From Flavobacteriales bacterium (GTDB taxonomy: Bacteria; Bacteroidota; Bacteroidia; Flavobacteriales_D; Crocinitomicaceae): a stretch of 34,297 bases of DNA. Under the pieces are notes generated by a model that saw only the letters and a list, made by a program, of their open reading frames with translations, was not told the origin of the DNA and searched no databases. This document shows, in pieces, positions 32,428 through 34,297 of this stretch. How positions within the stretch are numbered: the first letter of the stretch is position 1; each line of letters starts with the position of its first letter. Both the position numbers and the translations under genes were made by a program. The stretch spans positions 1-34,297 of the forward strand of contig VFKM01000117.1 in NCBI GenBank assembly GCA_009885545.1, written 5' to 3'.

Positions 32428-33699
32428 ATGAAAGTAGATGTATTATTGGGGTTACAATGGGGTGACGAAGGAAAAGGGAAAATTGTTGATGTATTAACTC
32501 CACAATATGACATTATTGCTCGTTTTCAAGGTGGCCCAAATGCTGGTCACACGCTAGAATTTGAGGGAATAAAACATGTTTTGCACACTATTCCGTCTGG
32601 AATTTTCAGAGAAGGTGTAATGAACTTAGTAGGAAATGGAGTTGTTATTGACCCTGTTATTTTCCAAAAAGAATTGGAGAAGTTAGCGCCTTTCAATATT
32701 GATTTTAAAGCGCGTTTACTTATTTCAAAGAAAGCACATTTAATATTGCCAACACATCGTTTATTGGACGCTGCTTCTGAAACTTCTAAAGGTAAAAACA
32801 AAATTGGCTCAACATTAAAAGGAATTGGTCCAACATACATGGATAAAACAGGGCGTAATGGTTTGCGAGTAGGAGATATTTATATGTCCAATTTCAAAGA
32901 GAAATACAATGCTTTAGTTGAAAAACACGTTGGAATCCTTAAACATTACGAAGGTTTTGAATACGATTTAGCTGAATTGGAAGGCCCTTGGATGGAAGGA
33001 ATTGAAGTATTGAAAAGTTTAACTGCAGTTGATAGCGAACATTACTTGAATGAAGCAATTAAAAGCGGGAAAAAAGTTTTAGCGGAAGGAGCTCAAGGAA
33101 CAATGTTAGACATTGATTTTGGAACATATCCATTTGTTACTTCTTCAAATACTGTAACAGCAGGGACATGCACTGGATTGGGTATTGCACCTACTAAAAT
33201 TGGAAGTGTTATTGGTATTTTCAAAGCTTATTGCACGCGAGTAGGAAGTGGTCCTTTTCCAACAGAATTAGATGACGAAGTTGGTGAATTGATACGTCAA
33301 GAAGGACGTGAATTTGGAGCTACAACCGGACGTCCTCGTCGTTGTGGATGGAATGACATTCCACAGTTGAAATATGCAATCATGATTAATGGTGTTTCAG
33401 AATTATCCATGATGAAAGCGGATATATTAAGCTGTTTTGACAAAATAAAAGTGTGTACTCATTATATTATCGATGGTGAGAAAGTGGATTATTTCCCTTT
33501 TGATGTTGATGGCGTTGACTTAGTTCCTGTATATGAAGAAATCGAAGGATGGAACACAGATTTAACAGAATTGAGAAATTATGCTGATGCTCCACAAGCT
33601 TTAAAGAACTATGTGAAGTATTTGGAACAAAAATTGGAGGTTCCGATCACGGTCGTTTCAGTTGGACCAGATAGAACACAAACTTTAAGCAATAAATAA
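32428..33699 (+). CDS. purA: Adenylosuccinate synthetase (PurA)
   Basis: 423 residues, full length. A GTP-dependent enzyme that joins IMP and aspartate to adenylosuccinate, the first step from IMP to AMP. Visible motifs are GLQWGDEGKGKIVD (8-21; Asp13 catalytic), GGPNAGHT (35-42; His41 catalytic), LEGAQGTMLDIDFGTYPFVT-like AEGAQGTMLDIDFGTYPF, TTGRPRRCGW, and SVGPDRTQTL at the C-terminus. Last gene of the fur-STAS-purA set, or third of four if the OstA-like gene is read through the downstream hairpin. Confidence 0.97.
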   Translation: MKVDVLLGLQWGDEGKGKIVDVLTPQYDIIARFQGGPNAGHTLEFEGIKHVLHTIPSGIFREGVMNLVGNGVVIDPVIFQKELEKLAPFNIDFKARLLISKKAHLILPTHRLLDAASETSKGKNKIGSTLKGIGPTYMDKTGRNGLRVGDIYMSNFKEKYNALVEKHVGILKHYEGFEYDLAELEGPWMEGIEVLKSLTAVDSEHYLNEAIKSGKKVLAEGAQGTMLDIDFGTYPFVTSSNTVTAGTCTGLGIAPTKIGSVIGIFKAYCTRVGSGPFPTELDDEVGELIRQEGREFGATTGRPRRCGWNDIPQLKYAIMINGVSELSMMKADILSCFDKIKVCTHYIIDGEKVDYFPFDVDGVDLVPVYEEIEGWNTDLTELRNYADAPQALKNYVKYLEQKLEVPITVVSVGPDRTQTLSNK

Positions 33700-33704
33700 C
33701 CGGA

Positions 33705-34297
33705 TTGATCAAATTCAAAAACATACTTAAAATTGCGCTTGTTACAGGCGCAATTTTTTTGTTGCCACAATTTGCTTGGACACAAAAGAATGTTCTTGAA
33801 TTATTGCCCGGTGCAGACAAACTCGGTTACAATGAAAAAACTGGTGCACACAGACTCGTAGGCTCTGTGAATTTTATTTACCAAGGAAACACCATGTACT
33901 GCGATTCTGCTCATTATTTCGATAAAACGCAAGAAGTTCGAGCTTACGGAAATGTGCATATTACAAAAGATGATATCAATTTATTTTGTGATTCGCTCTA
34001 CTACAATGGTAAAACGAAAAAAGCTAAATTGTGGGGACATGTGCGTGTGCGTGATTTGGAATACAAACTAACGACAGACACATTAGAGTACGACGCTAAA
34101 AAAAGCCAAGGAATTTACCGTCATGGAGGCAAAGTAGAAAGTATTGTTTCCAATGAAGTTTTGACTAGTCGAATTGGTTATTTCTATCCTGAATCACGTA
34201 GTTTTTTCTTCAGTGGAAAAGTGAATTACAAGAACGATGATTTGACAATGACCACTGATACATTGCAATACATTTACGCCAAGCAAACAACTTACTT
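33705..34297 (+). CDS. OstA/LptA-like LPS-transport protein (partial, 3' end outside window)
   Basis: Open frame of 197 codons from a TTG at 33705, 5 bases after the purA stop, to the window edge. No ATG lies between the preceding in-frame stop and this TTG. The N-terminus is a signal peptide (MIKFKNILKIALVTGAIFLL, ending FAWTQ). The body repeats the OstA-type beta-jellyroll pattern (YNEKTGAHRLVGSVNFIYQG; MYCDSAHYFDKTQEVRAYGN; LFCDSLYYNGKTKKAKLWGH; RDLEYKLTTDTLEYDAKKSQ). LptA/OstA-like proteins bridge the periplasm and carry LPS to the outer membrane. The signal-peptide codons contain a terminator-like hairpin (33730-33760). It is cut by the window, so total length is unknown. Confidence 0.88.
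   Translation, partial: MIKFKNILKIALVTGAIFLLPQFAWTQKNVLELLPGADKLGYNEKTGAHRLVGSVNFIYQGNTMYCDSAHYFDKTQEVRAYGNVHITKDDINLFCDSLYYNGKTKKAKLWGHVRVRDLEYKLTTDTLEYDAKKSQGIYRHGGKVESIVSNEVLTSRIGYFYPESRSFFFSGKVNYKNDDLTMTTDTLQYIYAKQTTY
33730..33760 (+). terminator. Intrinsic-terminator-like hairpin inside the OstA-like signal-peptide codons
   Basis: AAATTGCGC (33730-33738) pairs exactly with GCGCAATTT (33748-33756) around a 9-base loop and is followed by Ts to 33760. It lies 31 bases after the purA stop and within codons 9-19 of the OstA-like ORF, if that ORF starts at the TTG. Confidence 0.75.

Noticed and set aside
1-34297. CRISPR arrays, prophage, insertion sequences, tRNA or rRNA genes
   Set aside because: No regularly spaced repeats, integrase or transposase motifs, or cloverleaf/rRNA signatures seen; gene content is uniform chromosomal housekeeping.

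Overview
The window is low-GC DNA from a Bacteroidota bacterium, most likely order Flavobacteriales and possibly near Crocinitomicaceae/Fluviicola. The evidence is a type IX secretion (T9SS) C-terminal sorting domain, many signal peptides ending in -AQ, Bacteroidota-type -7 promoter boxes (TAnnTTTG), A-rich rather than Shine-Dalgarno start contexts, and methylmalonyl-CoA mutase encoded as an adjacent small/large subunit pair. The content is mostly chromosomal housekeeping; I see no prophage, integrase, insertion sequence, CRISPR array, tRNA or rRNA.

Layout. 1-6.4 kb: murB; then a 337-bp gap holding a heptanucleotide repeat and a decayed, internally deleted partial copy of a DEAD-box helicase gene; a large T9SS-exported subtilisin-like protease; and the intact helicase. 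6.4-9.1 kb: a minus-strand operon (outer-membrane barrel protein, Nif3-like protein, coiled-coil zinc-ribbon protein) closed by a strong terminator. 9.1-13 kb: an AsmA-like protein convergent with a ChaN/Tiki-type protein. 13-16.3 kb: an operon of an LTA-synthase-like alkaline-phosphatase-superfamily membrane enzyme, a diacylglycerol-kinase-family enzyme (4-base overlap) and a DUF1569/DinB-like protein. 16.3-21.1 kb: a small basic secreted protein; then an operon of a 51-residue membrane protein, an EI24/CysZ-like membrane protein and the two mutase subunits, with ATGA overlaps. 21.1-25.8 kb: a secreted helical protein, an FtsB/DivIC-like division protein, and the minus-strand set surE, small membrane protein, lpxB, SpoIID-like protein. 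25.8-29.5 kb: DinB-like protein, NlpC/P60 peptidase, a sugar-nucleotide epimerase and glyA. 29.5-34.3 kb: SDR oxidoreductase, small secreted protein, gmhA, then fur, STAS, purA and an OstA/LptA-like gene that runs off the end.

Many genes concern the envelope: murB, lpxB, gmhA, the OstA-like gene, AsmA, the SpoIID-like and NlpC/P60 proteins, FtsB, and the LTA-synthase-like/lipid-kinase pair, which suggests a phospholipid headgroup transfer and diacylglycerol recycling module.

The most notable observations are: (i) the mosaic helicase remnant beside murB, with a deletion junction at a 6-bp direct repeat, abutting the protease stop codon; (ii) an intrinsic-terminator-like hairpin inside the signal-peptide codons of the OstA-like gene just after purA; (iii) several genes whose -7 box ends 5 bases before the start codon, predicting leaderless mRNAs; (iv) the LTA-synthase-like/lipid-kinase operon; and (v) a 51-residue membrane protein at the head of the EI24-mutase operon.
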